Positions 34,853 to 43,652 of a stretch of DNA of 64,000 nucleotides are shown in pieces. How positions within the stretch are numbered: position 1 is the first letter of the stretch; every line of letters begins with the position of its first letter. The DNA lies in contig NZ_FRCD01000002.1 in NCBI RefSeq assembly GCF_900142785.1, positions 62,001 through 126,000 of the forward strand. The letters are read 5' to 3'. Position numbers and translations under genes: made by a program. Source of the DNA: Chryseobacterium carnipullorum. Lineage in GTDB: Bacteria; Bacteroidota; Bacteroidia; Flavobacteriales; Weeksellaceae. Under the pieces are notes generated by a model. The model saw only the letters and a program-made list of their open reading frames with translations. It was not told the DNA's origin and did not search any database.

Positions 34853-36307
34853 ATGTCAATAAGTAAATACAAAGGATACAGTCTAAGGAACCGGGTATTT
34901 TTCGGGTTCCTGCTTGTATGTTTTTTAAGTGTTGTTGCGACATCGCTGGTTCCCTATTTTGTCTTGAGGAACAATTCTCTGCAGCAGAGCAATATTGATA
35001 TGCAGGAGAAGACCAATGCGGTAATGAGGTATCTGGACTATGCAGTGAGCCGCACCCTTGTAGAGACAGAGGATCTGCCAAAGGTGTTGGGTAATAAAAT
35101 CTTCGAAATAGCAGATATCAACCAACATGATATTGTGATCTATGATCTGAAGGGAAGTTATCTTCTTTCCAATAAAGATGAAAGTCTTATCGATCAGAAA
35201 ACAATTCCCATCAATATTGTCAATAAAATTCTGGCCACAGATTCCAGAGTTGATATCAGAGGCTACGATAAAACCAAAGATGCAGGACGCACTTCATCCT
35301 ATCTCCTTTTGAAAAACAATGAACTTGAACCGATAGGCATTGTATACATTCCTTTGTATCATAATGAATCCGCCTATCTGGATGTTCTTCACCAGTATAT
35401 CAAATATATTCTTTTGGTAGATATTTTCCTTATTCTTTTCAGTATCTGGATAAGCTGGGTGACTTCTAACAGTCTTGCAAAAAATATTACTAAATTTTCT
35501 GATATGATTACCCGTATTACATTATTTGAAAATGAAATGCGTCCTATCAGGTACTATAAAAATGATGAGCTTAATGCCCTGGCCAGAGCTTATAACAGGA
35601 TGATCTTGCAGATTCAGGACCAGAAAGAAAGACTGCGTTTTAAGGCGTCTGAAGAAGCATGGAGAGAAATGGCAAAGCAGGTAGCGCATGAGGTGAAGAA
35701 CCCGCTTACCCCAATGAAACTTACCATTCAGAATTTTGAAAGAAAATTTGATCCTGAAGATCCGAATATCAGAGAAAGAGTAAAACAGATGAGCAAAACC
35801 ATGGTAGATCAGATTGACCTGATTGCTACTGTTGCCTCTGCTTTCTCAGAATTTGCAAAACTTCCGGAAAAAAATAATGAGGTGATCAACCTTAATACAG
35901 AAGTTGAAGATATTCTGCGTGTTTTCAATGACGACAGTATATTTATGCATTCCAATAAGACTAATATTATGATCAATATGGATAGAATTTATCTTTCCAG
36001 AATCATTACCAATCTTGTAACGAACGCAAAACAGGCTCAGAGTGAAGAGCGTAAACTGATAATTAATGTAGATGTGGAACAGCATCAGAGAAGAGTAATG
36101 ATTTCCGTACAGGATAACGGGATAGGAATTCCTGAAAATATGTACGAAAGAATATTTGAGCCCAATTTTACCTCTAAAAACAGTGGAATGGGACTTGGAC
36201 TTTCTATGGTAAGAAAAATGATTGAAGACTACAAAGGTGAAATCGCTGTGAAATCAGAAGTAGGAAAGGGTTCTACATTTACGATAACACTTCCTACGAA
36301 TTTATAG
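34853..36307 (+). CDS. Membrane sensor histidine kinase, NtrY-like
   Basis: 484 residues. Membrane helices at about 12-34 and 180-202 enclose a periplasmic sensor region. A HAMP-like linker leads to the phospho-acceptor motif AWREMAKQVAHEVKNPLTPMK (His279), written as in NtrY-like kinases, and an ATPase domain with NLVTNAKQA (N box), DNGIGIP (G1) and GMGLGLSMV (G2). There is no response regulator next to it. It is placed between ribE and a tRNA methyltransferase with 1-base spacing on one side and a 1-base overlap on the other. Its signal and partner are unknown. Confidence 0.92.
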   Translation: MSISKYKGYSLRNRVFFGFLLVCFLSVVATSLVPYFVLRNNSLQQSNIDMQEKTNAVMRYLDYAVSRTLVETEDLPKVLGNKIFEIADINQHDIVIYDLKGSYLLSNKDESLIDQKTIPINIVNKILATDSRVDIRGYDKTKDAGRTSSYLLLKNNELEPIGIVYIPLYHNESAYLDVLHQYIKYILLVDIFLILFSIWISWVTSNSLAKNITKFSDMITRITLFENEMRPIRYYKNDELNALARAYNRMILQIQDQKERLRFKASEEAWREMAKQVAHEVKNPLTPMKLTIQNFERKFDPEDPNIRERVKQMSKTMVDQIDLIATVASAFSEFAKLPEKNNEVINLNTEVEDILRVFNDDSIFMHSNKTNIMINMDRIYLSRIITNLVTNAKQAQSEERKLIINVDVEQHQRRVMISVQDNGIGIPENMYERIFEPNFTSKNSGMGLGLSMVRKMIEDYKGEIAVKSEVGKGSTFTITLPTNL

Positions 36308-37002
36308 TGAAACCTTTTACATTTAAATATTTCGAAATTCAGCAGTCAAAAGACGTCTTCCGGGTAGGAACAGATGGTGTTTTGCTGGGTGCTTTAGCTA
36401 ATGTGGCCCATGCTTGGGAAGTTTTAGAAATAGGAACAGGAACAGGCCTGATTTCATTAATGCTTGCCCAAAGAAATACACAGGCATTTTTTCTTGGACT
36501 TGATATTAATAAGGAGGCTGCTTTACTAACCCAAACGAATTTTGAACATTCCCCTTTTCATTTAAGATTAAAAAATAGTCATCAGGATCTTAAAACCTTT
36601 GAAACAGAGAAGAAATTTGATCTGATTGTTTCCAATCCTCCCTATTTTGAAGAGTCAGGTTCCGGTAAAGACAAAATTGCCCGTCAAACCGTAGAGTTGA
36701 ATTTTCAGCAACTTATCGCAGCTTCTGCCAAATTGTTGTCTGGGAAAGGTATTTTGTCGGTTATTATTCCTGCTGAGGCGGGCGATGGTTTTATTCAAAT
36801 TGCTTTGGATAATAACCTGTTTCTCACCCGGAAAATCAATATTAAAGGAATTGAAAACTCAAAAACGAAAAGATTAGTTCTTGAATTTTCATCTGCAGAA
36901 TTGCCGGTTGAGGTATCTGATTTTGTCATAGAAAAAAGTCCGAGACAATACTCGGACCAATATCTTGAACTCACAAAAGAGTTTCATGTCTTTAAAAAAT
37001 AG
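36307..37002 (+). CDS. trmN6: tRNA1(Val) adenine-37 N6-methyltransferase
   Basis: 231 residues from a GTG codon that overlaps the kinase stop (TAGTG). The SAM-binding motif LEIGTGTGLISLMLAQ and the catalytic SNPPYF of N6-adenine methyltransferases are present, with the family start FKYFEIQQSKDVFRVGTDGVL spread over residues 5-26. It methylates A37 of tRNA-Val in the cytoplasm. It is the last gene of the ribE operon. The 76-base gap to the convergent ftsE holds a degenerate TCTAA-type repeat rather than a clear hairpin. Confidence 0.9.
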   Translation: MKPFTFKYFEIQQSKDVFRVGTDGVLLGALANVAHAWEVLEIGTGTGLISLMLAQRNTQAFFLGLDINKEAALLTQTNFEHSPFHLRLKNSHQDLKTFETEKKFDLIVSNPPYFEESGSGKDKIARQTVELNFQQLIAASAKLLSGKGILSVIIPAEAGDGFIQIALDNNLFLTRKINIKGIENSKTKRLVLEFSSAELPVEVSDFVIEKSPRQYSDQYLELTKEFHVFKK

Positions 37003-37009
37003 AAGTTAG

Positions 37010-37038
37010 AAATAAGAGATTAGATGATAAAAGTCTAG
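37010..37038. repeat. Degenerate TCTAA-type repeat
   Basis: Read on the minus strand, this gap gives ATCATCTAATCTCTTA followed by TTTCTAACTTC, similar to the TCTAACATCTAA words near 31600 and 61790. Confidence 0.5.
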
Positions 37039-37078
37039 CCTATCTTTTCAAATTTCTAATTCTTTGAATTTTTCAATC

Positions 37079-37789
37079 TTACTCGAATAATTCTGCTGTA
37101 TCCAGTACAGATACCTTTCCGTCCTCACATCTGATCGCTTCTCCCGGGAAGTTCTGGATCATGTGGTAGTCATGTGTTGCCATGACTACAGCGGCTCCGT
37201 TTTCAAGGGCTACCTGCTTCAGGAGGGTCATGATTTCATTGGATGTTTCCGGGTCAAGGTTTCCTGTAGGCTCATCGGCTAAGATAAGGTCAGGATGGTT
37301 AAGTAAAGCTCTCGCGATAGCAACACGCTGTTGTTCTCCTCCTGAAAGCTCATGAGGCATTTTGTGCTTCTTGCTTTTCATGTTGACACTTCCCAGTACT
37401 TCGTTGATGCGGTCCTCCATTTTTACTTTATCATTCCATCCTGTTGCTTCAAGAACGAATTTTAAGTTTTTCTCAACGGTTCTGTCGGAAAGTAACTGGA
37501 AATCCTGGAATACAATTCCTAATTTTCTTCTCAGGTTAGGGATGTCTGAAGGTCTCAGCTTGGCCAGTTCAAAGCCTACCACAGCTCCATGTCCTGATGC
37601 TAAAGGAATGTGCCCGTAAAGCGTTTTCAAAAGTGAACTTTTTCCGGAACCTGTCTTTCCGATAAGGTAGCAGAATCTGCCTTTTTTGATGTTAAGATTA
37701 ACGTCAGTAAGAACAGTGAAGTTTTTTTGCGCAATTTTTGCGTGCTGTAAGCTTATAATATTATCTCCGGAGATATTTGTATGCGGCAT
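37079..37789 (-). CDS. ftsE: FtsE-like ABC transporter ATP-binding protein
   Basis: 236 residues, a single ABC ATPase domain. Walker A is [12 protein letters not shown], the signature is [16 protein letters not shown], and Walker B is [14 protein letters not shown]. The order and length match FtsE, which works with the membrane protein FtsX at the division site to control peptidoglycan hydrolysis. ftsX is not adjacent here. An alternative is a LolD/MacB-type ATPase, so the symbol rests on overall resemblance. The gene is alone on its strand, convergent with trmN6. Confidence 0.82.
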   Translation of the reverse strand: MPHTNISGDNIISLQHAKIAQKNFTVLTDVNLNIKKGRFCYLIGKTGSGKSSLLKTLYGHIPLASGHGAVVGFELAKLRPSDIPNLRRKLGIVFQDFQLLSDRTVEKNLKFVLEATGWNDKVKMEDRINEVLGSVNMKSKKHKMPHELSGGEQQRVAIARALLNHPDLILADEPTGNLDPETSNEIMTLLKQVALENGAAVVMATHDYHMIQNFPGEAIRCEDGKVSVLDTAELFE

Positions 37790-37892
37790 AATTCAGTTTT
37801 ATCGTGCTATTTCTAAAATATTTTTTCAGATCTTAAAAATAGAAAAAAGAAGCTTAAAAAACCTAAACTTTAGGAAATTTTAACAACAAAAA

Positions 37893-37919
37893 ATGCCTGA
37901 AAAACTTCTTTTCAAGCAT
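37893..37919 (-). terminator. Probable terminator of rpmH
   Basis: ATGC-TGAAAA pairs with TTTTCA-GCAT with one mismatch, and TTTTTTGTTGT follows on the minus strand. It lies 25 bases after the rpmH stop. Confidence 0.6.
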
Positions 37920-37943
37920 GATTTGTATATGATATCCGAGATA

Positions 37944-38102
37944 TTATCTCTTAGCGCGTGCAGCACTAACAGTTAAACTCTTTCTGCCTTTAGCTCTTCT
38001 TGCTGCCAAAACTCTTCTACCATTTGGCGTAGACATTCTTTCTCTGAAACCGTGTTTGTTTCTTTTCTTTCTTTCTGATGGCTGGAATGTTCTTTTACTC
38101 AT
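37944..38102 (-). CDS. rpmH: 50S ribosomal protein L34
   Basis: 52 residues, the normal size for L34. The sequence opens [18 protein letters not shown] and contains [18 protein letters not shown], the hallmark of the family. It is highly basic. A -7 box lies 45 bases upstream and a hairpin follows, so it is a single-gene unit. In many bacteria rpmH sits next to rnpA and dnaA; here neither is present, so the gene does not mark an origin in this window. Confidence 0.97.
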   Translation of the reverse strand: MSKRTFQPSERKKRNKHGFRERMSTPNGRRVLAARRAKGRKSLTVSAARAKR

Positions 38103-38146
38103 TACTATATATTTAAATCGTAATTAATCTATTAATTTTCAGGTTG

Positions 38147-38154
38147 CAAAGATA
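38147..38154 (-). promoter_or_regulatory. -7 box TATCTTTG of rpmH
   Basis: Minus-strand TATCTTTG lies 45 bases before the rpmH ATG. Confidence 0.6.
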
Positions 38155-38296
38155 TAGAAATTTTTAAAAGTTACAAATTTTAGTCATCTTTTTTTAGAAA
38201 TTATTTGAAATGTTTTTGATCCTATTCTCTATAACCCGCGAATGGAAATGAAATCCGGGGGCGGAAATTATATTGAAATGATTTATTTAAAAGCTC

Positions 38297-38304
38297 TATC
38301 TTTG
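38297..38304 (+). promoter_or_regulatory. -33/-7 promoter of nrnA
   Basis: TTG at 38273-38275 and TATCTTTG at 38297-38304 are 21 bases apart, within the flavobacterial TTG-N17..23-TAnnTTTG rule. The ATG follows 33 bases later. Confidence 0.7.
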
Positions 38305-38336
38305 AAAACTCAAATTTAAAGAAAAATAAACACACG

Positions 38337-39344
38337 ATGTTTACACCAACAGAACTTTTAGATATCAGTACGCTACTTACGCCTGAAAACAAGATCGTTA
38401 TCCTTACTCATTATAATCCGGACGGAGATGCAATAGGTTCCAGTCTGGGGTTAAAACATTATTTGAGAGCAAAAGGAATTCCGGCAGAAGTGATTGTTCC
38501 AAATGATTTTCCAAAATTTCTGAAATGGATGCCGGAGTCTAAAAAGGTGATCATCGGAGAGTATAAGAGAAAATATGCATTTGAGCTTATCAGTGGAGCA
38601 GATGTAATTTTTTGCCTTGATTTTAATTCTCCTTCAAGAATAGGATTATTAGGGGAGTGGCTGACTAAAGCCAAGGCTAAGAAAATTCTTATCGACCATC
38701 ATCAACAGCCGGAGGTGTTTGATTTCGTGTATTCTGACACCGTAATCCCTGCTACTTCACAGATGATCTATCATTTTATTGAAGCAATGAATGATGAGAA
38801 GCTGGTTAATCAGGATATTGCAGAATGTCTTTATACGGGAATTATGACTGATACGGGCGGTTTCCGTTTTCGTTCTACAAGTGCAACCACGCACCGTATT
38901 ATCGCCAATCTGATTGAAAAAGGAGCAGATCCTTCCATTATCACTTCAAATACATGGGATACCAACACCGTTTCCCGTCTTCACCTTCTTGCTTTGGTAT
39001 TAGGAAGAATAGAAGTAGTGAATAATGGTAAGGTAGCCTTACTTTCTCTCACAAGAAACGAATTGAAAGAGTACGGATTCCAGAAAGGGGATACGGAAGG
39101 TTTCGTTAACTATGGGCTGAGTATTGCAGGAGTAAAAATGGCAGCATTTTTTATGGAAGATTTATATGATGATTTCATTAAAATTTCTTTTAGAAGTAAA
39201 GATGATGTAGATGTGAATCAGTTCTCCAGAAAATATTTTAATGGAGGCGGGCATATCAATGCAGCAGGTGGAAAATCTGATGGATCCCTGAGTAGCACCA
39301 TCGAAGATTTTAAACGTTTTCTTGGAGAAGGAGAAATTCATTAA
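38337..39344 (+). CDS. nrnA: Bifunctional oligoribonuclease/PAP phosphatase, DHH family
   Basis: 335 residues. The DHH domain shows HYNPDGDAIGSSLG, CLDFNSPSRIG, LIDHHQQPE and the metal-site MTDTGGFRF; the DHHA1 domain ends with GGGHINAAGG. NrnA-type enzymes degrade nano-RNA to mononucleotides and dephosphorylate 3'-phosphoadenosine 5'-phosphate in the cytoplasm with manganese. The length is typical. A short inverted repeat TAAGTC/GACTTA just after the stop (39342-39363) could be a weak terminator. Confidence 0.93.
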   Translation: MFTPTELLDISTLLTPENKIVILTHYNPDGDAIGSSLGLKHYLRAKGIPAEVIVPNDFPKFLKWMPESKKVIIGEYKRKYAFELISGADVIFCLDFNSPSRIGLLGEWLTKAKAKKILIDHHQQPEVFDFVYSDTVIPATSQMIYHFIEAMNDEKLVNQDIAECLYTGIMTDTGGFRFRSTSATTHRIIANLIEKGADPSIITSNTWDTNTVSRLHLLALVLGRIEVVNNGKVALLSLTRNELKEYGFQKGDTEGFVNYGLSIAGVKMAAFFMEDLYDDFIKISFRSKDDVDVNQFSRKYFNGGGHINAAGGKSDGSLSSTIEDFKRFLGEGEIH

Positions 39345-39429
39345 GTCATAAAGAATGGACTTATAGTTTGTTTTGTTTGTAAATTTATTGTACTTTAGGC
39401 AGTGAATTAATGAAAAAACAAATTATTTT

Positions 39430-41019
39430 ATGAAAACAAAATTACTTACGATGTTGTTTGCATTGCCGTTTATGGCCAATGCGCAATTTTTTCAAAACTT
39501 TGATGCAGGTACCACAACTCCCGCCGGATGGAGTGTAATTAACGGAGGAGATACCAACGGGTTTACTTTTGGCCCGGGAGCTCCGAGAAGTGTGTACTCG
39601 TTACCTAATGCAGCGCAAATTAATTTCAGTACTGCAGCTCATGATGATTTTTTAGTAACTCCTGCCATTACGGTAGTAGCAGGTGTTAATGACAGACTTA
39701 CCTATTTTGTGAAGAATCAGGACCCTAATTATGTGGAAAGCTACGCTGTTAAATTATCTACTACAACAGCCACTGCAGCTGCCTTTACCACCATACTTAC
39801 CCCTTTGACCCCTGCTCCAAGTAAATGGACCTTCTTCTCAGTAGATCTTTCTTCTTATGTAGGACAAACAGTGTATGTAGGATTTCACTCCACTTCTGCA
39901 GATATGTTCAGATTGCTGTTTGATGATGTAAGCAGTGATACTGCGCCTACGGTCGTTCCCAATTGTGTTGCTGCTTTAACTTCACCAAGCAATGGAGCAA
40001 CAGGAGTAAATCCAAATTCGGTAACATTGACATGGACAGCGCCAACCTCAGGACCAAAAGTAGACAGCTACGATCTGTATCTGGACACCAACCCCAATCC
40101 AACCACGCTGGTGGCCAGCAATTATTTATTTGCTGATTTTACAACATTATTGGGAAATACCACCTACTATTGGAAAGTGGTCGCTAAAAATGCTGCCGGT
40201 GCAGCGGTCGGATGTCAAACTTCAAGTTTCACAACCGGAGAATCATTTGCTCCCTATTGCTATGGAAACCTATTATTTACAAGTGGTATAGAGCCTATTA
40301 CGTCTGTTCAGTTAAGAAGTATGACCAATACTTCTTCAGAAGCATTAACAAGTCCTGCCCACGAAAATTTTGCTAACAGAAATGTTTCAGTGGAACAGGG
40401 CGGAACTTATCCGATAACCTTCAAAGGCAATACAGACGGGAATAATTCAAATAGATTTATTGTCTACATAGACTGGAATCAGGATGGAGATTTCTTAGAT
40501 ACTGGAGAAGTGTTTTTTGGAACGGCAGCTACTGCAGTAACATTAGTGAACTCCACCGGTATAGATACCAAAACAGCTACCGGAAATATTGTTGTTCCGG
40601 CTACAGCAACATTAGGAAAGACCAGAATGAGAGTGAAAAAGACGTACGGTTCAACCATTTACTTAAGTCCTTGTTATTCTTCAGGTACAACGCTTACGGC
40701 TACTTCAGGAACAACGGCTTACGGACAAGCTGAAGATTACAGTATTACCATCGTTCCTGCCGGATCACTGGCGGTAAATGAAACGAATGCGAAAACAAAA
40801 TTAGCCGTATATCCGAATCCAATGCAGGATATTTTAAATATTTCAGCAGCAGACAGAAAAGTAACAGAAGTGACCTTCTATTCTGCTGAGGGCAGATTGG
40901 TTAAATCTGTTAAAGAAAATGTTTCTGTAATTCAGACGAATGATTTGAAATCAGGAGTGTATGTTGTTAAAGTAAAAACAGCAGATTCTGAACAGACATT
41001 TAAGGTCATCAAAGAATAA
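39430..41019 (+). CDS. Secreted T9SS type A protein with anchor-J, fibronectin III and GEVED domains
   Basis: 529 residues. The signal peptide ends MANAQ at residue 19. Residues 20-175 form a choice-of-anchor-J-like jelly roll (FFQNFDAG, HDDFLVTPAI, LLFDDVSSD). Residues 180-270 look like fibronectin III (SPSNGATGVNPNSVTLTW, TTYYWKVVAKN). Residues 320-450 are a GEVED-type domain (VYIDWNQDGDFLDTGE, YGQAEDYSI). The last 75 residues (LAVYPNPMQDIL to TFKVIKE) are a type A sorting domain. It is probably attached to the surface and binds sugars or proteins. Its terminator lies inside the convergent patatin gene. Confidence 0.9.
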   Translation: MKTKLLTMLFALPFMANAQFFQNFDAGTTTPAGWSVINGGDTNGFTFGPGAPRSVYSLPNAAQINFSTAAHDDFLVTPAITVVAGVNDRLTYFVKNQDPNYVESYAVKLSTTTATAAAFTTILTPLTPAPSKWTFFSVDLSSYVGQTVYVGFHSTSADMFRLLFDDVSSDTAPTVVPNCVAALTSPSNGATGVNPNSVTLTWTAPTSGPKVDSYDLYLDTNPNPTTLVASNYLFADFTTLLGNTTYYWKVVAKNAAGAAVGCQTSSFTTGESFAPYCYGNLLFTSGIEPITSVQLRSMTNTSSEALTSPAHENFANRNVSVEQGGTYPITFKGNTDGNNSNRFIVYIDWNQDGDFLDTGEVFFGTAATAVTLVNSTGIDTKTATGNIVVPATATLGKTRMRVKKTYGSTIYLSPCYSSGTTLTATSGTTAYGQAEDYSITIVPAGSLAVNETNAKTKLAVYPNPMQDILNISAADRKVTEVTFYSAEGRLVKSVKENVSVIQTNDLKSGVYVVKVKTADSEQTFKVIKE

Positions 41020-41041
41020 TTATACTTAATAATCAGATAAA

Positions 41042-41854
41042 TTAAAGGCTCTCAATTGGGGAGCCTTTTCTATACCCTTTCTCCTCCAGTTCTTTACAGG
41101 TATATTCATAAACTTCCTGAAACATGATGTCCAGATTTTTTTTGCTGAATAAACTGAATTTCGTCATTTTAGGCGGATCTAAAAAAATATCACAGGATTT
41201 CACTTTAGAATAAACAGATTTGGCAATGGCTAGGTGAAGAATCCTGTCAAATTCCTTCATCACACTCATTTTTTTGAGTTCATCATAGCTTATAGAATTG
41301 ACATGAGAAGCAATTAAAAAATCACATTTGTCAATAATAGGTTCGATAGGAAGATTATCCAGTACACCACCGTCTACGTATATTTTTTCGCCCATTCTTA
41401 CAGGGGGCAGAATGAAAGGAACGCTTGACGAAGCCAGAAGAGGCGCGAAAAGTTCTCCTTCTGAAAAGAAATCTACAATTCCGTGAGTCATTTCTGTTGC
41501 AGTTACGTAAACCGGGATTTTTAAGATCTTAAAATCATTCTCGGGAAAATGATCGGTCAACAGTTTTAAAATGAAATTTGGGCTGAAGAGACCATTTTTT
41601 GACAGTTTCAGATAAGACCTCGAAAAAAAAGTAGTATGCCTTACAATGTCCATCATTTCATCCGGTGATTTACCGAAAGAATAGAAAGCGCCTACAATAG
41701 AGCCTGCACTGGTTCCCGAAATGATATGAGGTTTAAGGTTATATTCTTCCAGTGCTTTCAGTACTGCGATATGGGCAATTCCCCGCATTCCTCCGCCGGA
41801 AAGTGTAAGCCCGATGACTGGTGGTTTCTTTTTTTTGAAAGAGAATAAACTCAT
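41042..41854 (-). CDS. Patatin-like phospholipase
   Basis: 270 residues. The patatin signature is complete: oxyanion-hole SGGGMRGIAHIAV, nucleophile elbow GTSAGS and catalytic Asp in YVDGGVLDNLP. These serine acylhydrolases release fatty acids from membrane lipids. There is no signal peptide and no outer-membrane barrel domain, so a cytoplasmic or membrane-edge enzyme is likely, of the RssA type. The last codons (GSPIESL) are formed by a hairpin that also serves as terminator for the opposite gene. Confidence 0.93.
   Translation of the reverse strand: MSLFSFKKKKPPVIGLTLSGGGMRGIAHIAVLKALEEYNLKPHIISGTSAGSIVGAFYSFGKSPDEMMDIVRHTTFFSRSYLKLSKNGLFSPNFILKLLTDHFPENDFKILKIPVYVTATEMTHGIVDFFSEGELFAPLLASSSVPFILPPVRMGEKIYVDGGVLDNLPIEPIIDKCDFLIASHVNSISYDELKKMSVMKEFDRILHLAIAKSVYSKVKSCDIFLDPPKMTKFSLFSKKNLDIMFQEVYEYTCKELEEKGYRKGSPIESL
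41044..41068 (+). terminator. Terminator of 39430-41019, embedded in the patatin gene end
   Basis: AAAGGCTC/GAGCCTTT pair over 8 bp with a 9-base loop, then TTTTC on the plus strand. The hairpin covers the last codons of the convergent patatin gene. Confidence 0.75.
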
Positions 41855-41924
41855 TGAGATAATTAATCTCTACTAATATACAAGAAATTTTGATATGCAT
41901 TGTCCGGCATCTATGAATGCTTTT

Positions 41925-42707
41925 TTACATGACTAATTTTTTTGGCAGATTATGAAGAAGTTCTGTATTGATAATTTCTGCACAGATGCCCGGTTTCTCC
42001 CAGTGCCCGTTGTGTCCGCAGTCAAGGATATATGATTTTATATTGGTTCTGTCCGGTAGATGTTTGATAACCCTATCTGTTTTTACGGCATTATCGTGCT
42101 TTCCTGCTAAAATTAAAATTTTAGCTTCCAGATTTTCCATGATATGTTTTTTGTCCGTCCTTTCTACCATACCTTTTACCGAGGCAAGGGCTCCCAGGTT
42201 ATTGGTCGAAAGAGCGGTTTCAAGAGCGGTTTCAATTTTTCCCTCGAGAATATCCCTTTCATTGGGATTGAACAGATTCGGAACTCCGGCTCTCGCATAG
42301 TGGGCAAAAGCGTCTTTGATGATTCTGTAACTTTTAATTCGCTGTTGTTTTTTCTCTTCGTCATCAGCGAAATAGGTTGAGAAAAATAAGGTCATGCTTT
42401 TAAGAGTGTGGGGGTATTTCTCTGCAAATGCCAGCGAGGCGTAGCCTCCCATAGAATGTCCCAACAGGTGGACTTTATCAAGTTTCTCATGATCTAGGAC
42501 TTTTTTTACTTCATCCGCCATCAATTCCATCGTGTGAACTTCCCCTAAAATATCAGACTGACCATGACCTGGAAGATCTATTTTCAACAATGAAAAATCT
42601 TTAGAAAGATGAGGTTCCATATCACTCCAGATCGACAGGTTTTCCATAAATCCGTGAAGCAGTATCAAAGTTTCTTTTCCGTTTCCTTTTCTCTCAAAAT
42701 TCAGCAT
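41925..42707 (-). CDS. Alpha/beta hydrolase
   Basis: 260 residues from the ATG at 42707; a longer frame to 42749 adds a poorly coding stretch, while MLNFERKGNGKETLIL is a typical start. The fold is clear: oxyanion region LLHGFMENLSIWSD, nucleophile GHSMGG, acid AGKHDNAV and catalytic His in CGHNGHWEKPG. It belongs to the haloperoxidase/MenH-like group of small cytoplasmic esterases or lyases, but the substrate cannot be told. It is downstream of exbD and upstream of the patatin on the same strand, with 70-100 base gaps. Confidence 0.88.
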   Translation of the reverse strand: MLNFERKGNGKETLILLHGFMENLSIWSDMEPHLSKDFSLLKIDLPGHGQSDILGEVHTMELMADEVKKVLDHEKLDKVHLLGHSMGGYASLAFAEKYPHTLKSMTLFFSTYFADDEEKKQQRIKSYRIIKDAFAHYARAGVPNLFNPNERDILEGKIETALETALSTNNLGALASVKGMVERTDKKHIMENLEAKILILAGKHDNAVKTDRVIKHLPDRTNIKSYILDCGHNGHWEKPGICAEIINTELLHNLPKKLVM

Positions 42708-42801
42708 GATCTTAAATATTATAACCGTTAAAAATAAATCAGAAGACAATGTCAGATTTCAAAATCAGTTGCCTTATCAAAATCAAATGTAAATAAAAAA
42801 A

Positions 42802-42820
42802 GAGCATTCTAAAAATGCTC
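42802..42820 (-). terminator. Terminator of exbD
   Basis: A 7-bp stem GAGCATT/AATGCTC with a 5-base loop is followed on the minus strand by TTTTTTTATTT. It lies 6 bases after the exbD stop. Confidence 0.82.
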
Positions 42821-42826
42821 CTTATC

Positions 42827-43351
42827 TTATTTTGTCAATTCTGTGTAAACTTTCTTTTCCCAGGGCTTTATATCGGTGATACCGTATCTTTCCTTTTTAG
42901 AGATGGCGATGTTGTCCAGAATGTCTACGAAGTTTTTATAATTGGCTTCATCTGTAGGTTTTACAATAACGGTAAAGTTTTCTGGTACCGGAGCATTTTT
43001 ATAGGCTTCAGAAATAATCTTAGAGATTTTCACGCCGCTGAAATCTGTCTCCTTCAGGTTTCCTGCATTCAGATCAGTCTCGTTACTCTGATGGTAAAAC
43101 ACTCTGTTGTCTTTTCCCAGAATAAAGGTTACCTGATTTTTATCTCTAATGACATTATCAGTAATAGGGTTTGGATGAGGATCCTTCGCAGGAAGTCCCA
43201 GGTCCATTACATTAGGTTTTGTAAAATTGGTGGTGAACATAAAGAAAGTGATCAGTAGAAATCCCAGATCTACCATAGGAGTCATGTCTACCCGGATTAA
43301 TTTTTTCTTTTGCTTCCCTCCTTGTTTTTCTTGTGCGATTACTTCAGCCAT
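42827..43351 (-). CDS. exbD: ExbD/TolR family biopolymer transport protein
   Basis: 174 residues. A single N-terminal membrane helix with the conserved Asp in DMTPMVDLGFLLITFFM is preceded by a lysine-rich cytoplasmic tail, and the rest is periplasmic. ExbD works with ExbB and TonB to transmit proton-motive force to outer-membrane transporters. No exbB or tonB is adjacent, although flavobacterial exbD genes usually follow exbB, so this is a solitary copy that must use a partner encoded elsewhere. Confidence 0.92.
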   Translation of the reverse strand: MAEVIAQEKQGGKQKKKLIRVDMTPMVDLGFLLITFFMFTTNFTKPNVMDLGLPAKDPHPNPITDNVIRDKNQVTFILGKDNRVFYHQSNETDLNAGNLKETDFSGVKISKIISEAYKNAPVPENFTVIVKPTDEANYKNFVDILDNIAISKKERYGITDIKPWEKKVYTELTK

Positions 43352-43601
43352 AATTCATATTTTTAAATGTTAAACGGTATTTGATGAAAGGTAAAAACCT
43401 ATGATGATTTGATGGAAGCGATGCAAAGTTTATACCTAAATTGCTTAATTGTTATAAATTTTTAAAAATAAATTCCTATTTAACATAAAAATATATTTTT
43501 GTATTTTAATTTCATAACATTTTGTGACAGTTTAAGTATTTGTGTATTATTGATAAGTTGATTGATGAAACCTGCTTGCTTTTGAATAATTATATAAAAA
43601 A
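43352..43601. other. Gene-free stretch between exbD and dsbD
   Basis: About 250 AT-rich bases. No frame of interest and no exact TAnnTTTG box for exbD is visible. The exbD promoter must be here, but I cannot place it. Confidence 0.45.
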
Positions 43602-43629
43602 AGCCTTACCAAAATAAATTGATAAGGCT
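43602..43629 (-). terminator. Terminator of dsbD
   Basis: AGCCTTA/TAAGGCT pair over 7 bp with a 14-base loop, and the minus strand continues with a T run. It lies 24 bases after the dsbD stop. Confidence 0.7.
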
Positions 43630-43652
43630 GTAGATGATATTGATAGTTGATC

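Noticed and set aside
37944..38102. rpmH as a marker of the replication origin
   Set aside because: No dnaA, rnpA or cluster of DnaA boxes is visible nearby, and in flavobacteria rpmH is often away from dnaA.
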